Part shown: positions 63,330 to 64,000 of the stretch, piece after piece
How the letters are laid out: every line of letters begins with the position of its first letter
Position numbering within the stretch: the first letter of the stretch is position 1
Source of the DNA: Bacteroidota bacterium
Lineage (GTDB): Bacteria > Bacteroidota > Bacteroidia > Chitinophagales > Chitinophagaceae
Assembly: GCA_016711825.1 (NCBI GenBank)
Contig: JADJSG010000004.1
Location: forward strand, 186,001 to 250,000
Length of the DNA: 64,000 nt
Direction of reading: 5' to 3'
Position numbers and translations under genes: made by a program
Notes under the pieces: model-generated
Databases searched by the model: none
What the model was told of the DNA's origin: nothing
Seen by the model: the letters and a program-made list of their open reading frames with translations, nothing else

Positions 63330-64000
63330 TGGCGAAGGAAATTACATCACGTAGTGAAGATTATAGTAAATGGTATAACGATTTAGTGTTAAAAGCAGGA
63401 CTGGCCGATTATAGTGCAGTGCGTGGATGCATGGTTATCAAACCTTATGGCTATGCCATTTGGGAGAACATGAGAGATGTATTAGACAAAAAATTTAAAG
63501 AAACAGGTCATGAAAATGCTTATTTCCCCTTGTTTGTACCAAAAAGCTTGTTTGAGGCAGAAGAAAAAAACGCAGAAGGATTTGCCAAAGAATGTGCAGT
63601 AGTGACTCATTACCGTTTAAAAAACGACATTAATAACCCAGGTAAATTAATCGTAGATCCAGAGGCAAAACTTGAAGAAGAACTCGTTGTACGCCCTACC
63701 TCTGAAGCCATCATTTGGAATACCTATAAAACTTGGATACAGTCATACAGAGACCTACCTATATTGATTAATCAATGGGCCAATGTAGTGAGATGGGAAA
63801 TGCGTACACGACTTTTTCTACGTACGGCCGAATTTCTTTGGCAAGAAGGCCACACTGCACATGCTACCCAAGAAGAAGCATTGATTGAAACGAAACAAAT
63901 GCTCGAGGTGTATGCTGATTTTGCAGAATCGTGGATGGCTATGCCAGTGGTAAAAGGCGTAAAAAGTGAAAATGAACGATTTGCAGGGGCTCTTGACACC
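63330..64000 (+). CDS. proS: Prolyl-tRNA synthetase, 5' part
   Basis: The frame runs from the ATG at 63330 to the window end, 223 complete codons, with no stop. It begins MAKEITSRSEDYSKWYNDLVLKAGLAD. Class II motifs are visible: the helix KPYGYAIWENM, motif 2 start VVRPTSEAIIW, then WEMRTRLFLRTAEFLWQEGHTAHAT, as in the eukaryote/archaeon-like ProS type. The enzyme charges tRNA(Pro) with proline in the cytoplasm. The rest lies beyond this window. The gene is divergent from the repeat-rich protein. Confidence 0.96.

Noticed and set aside
1..64000. tRNA, rRNA or other structural RNA genes
   Set aside because: I found no cloverleaf with a GTTCRA-type T-loop and no rRNA-like stretch by eye; a tRNAscan or Rfam run would be needed to exclude them fully.

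Overview
The window is a stretch of ordinary bacterial chromosome from a member of the Bacteroidota, most likely near the Chitinophagales/Sphingobacteriales side. The signs are: AT-rich DNA; no Shine-Dalgarno sites but many TAnnTTTG promoter elements (the Bacteroidota -7 box); five secreted proteins ending in type IX secretion (T9SS) type A sorting domains; SusC/TonB-type receptors with carboxypeptidase-like plug extensions; DUF5686, Porin_10 and Omp28 families; and a Bacteroidota-type RpoC and SecG. About 46 protein genes are supported. I see no rRNA, tRNA, CRISPR array, prophage or large island. The only mobile element is one IS3-family insertion sequence.

Layout. 1-2106: four minus-strand stress or envelope genes (DUF4142 lipoprotein, YflT-type stress protein, a 39-residue membrane peptide, a disordered protein). 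2458-7008: a three-domain MMPL/acyltransferase/methyltransferase fusion followed directly by a tRNA m6A methyltransferase. 7048-16444: Kup potassium transporter, secreted cyclophilin, secreted PHP-domain protein, bestrophin-like channel, CpcT-like protein, DUF5686 protein. 16485-25333: TonB-dependent receptor, EVE protein, a large NtrY-like sensor kinase overlapping mazG, and an RlmK-like rRNA methyltransferase. 25425-30245: a TonB receptor under a TPP riboswitch (probable thiamine uptake) and, divergently, a gingipain-like C25 protease gene split by a 1-nt frameshift. 30430-33885: transglutaminase-like lipoprotein, RlmL-like rRNA methyltransferase, PfkB kinase. 34028-35481: the IS3 element. 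35533-42666: AhpD-like protein, family-2 glycosyltransferase, a frameshifted membrane protein, L,D-transpeptidase, transketolase C-terminal half, secreted esterase, leucine-rich-repeat protein. 43210-49560: TolB-like protein, M28 peptidase with PDZ, EndoU-like protein, O-methyltransferase-like enzyme, SpmA/SpmB fusion, TPR-like protein, secG. 49974-55899: rpoC standing alone, then an Omp28/thioredoxin-like secreted protein. 56045-64000: cdd, punA, porin, FadL-like protein, a repeat-rich secreted protein, and the 5' part of proS.

Themes. Much of the window builds the cell envelope or feeds it: three outer-membrane receptor or regulatory-domain barrels, two further barrels, five T9SS cargoes and several lipoproteins. 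Nucleoside salvage (cdd, punA), K+ uptake (kup) and RNA modification (two halves of an RlmKL-like system, TrmN6) are housekeeping. I did not find a convincing undescribed multi-gene system. The most useful observations are the TPP-switched receptor with a readable switching mechanism, the isolation of rpoC from rpoB, the stand-alone EndoU-like protein, the trifunctional MMPL fusion, and four single-base frameshifts at or next to short homopolymers in three genes, which may be real decay or sequencing error.
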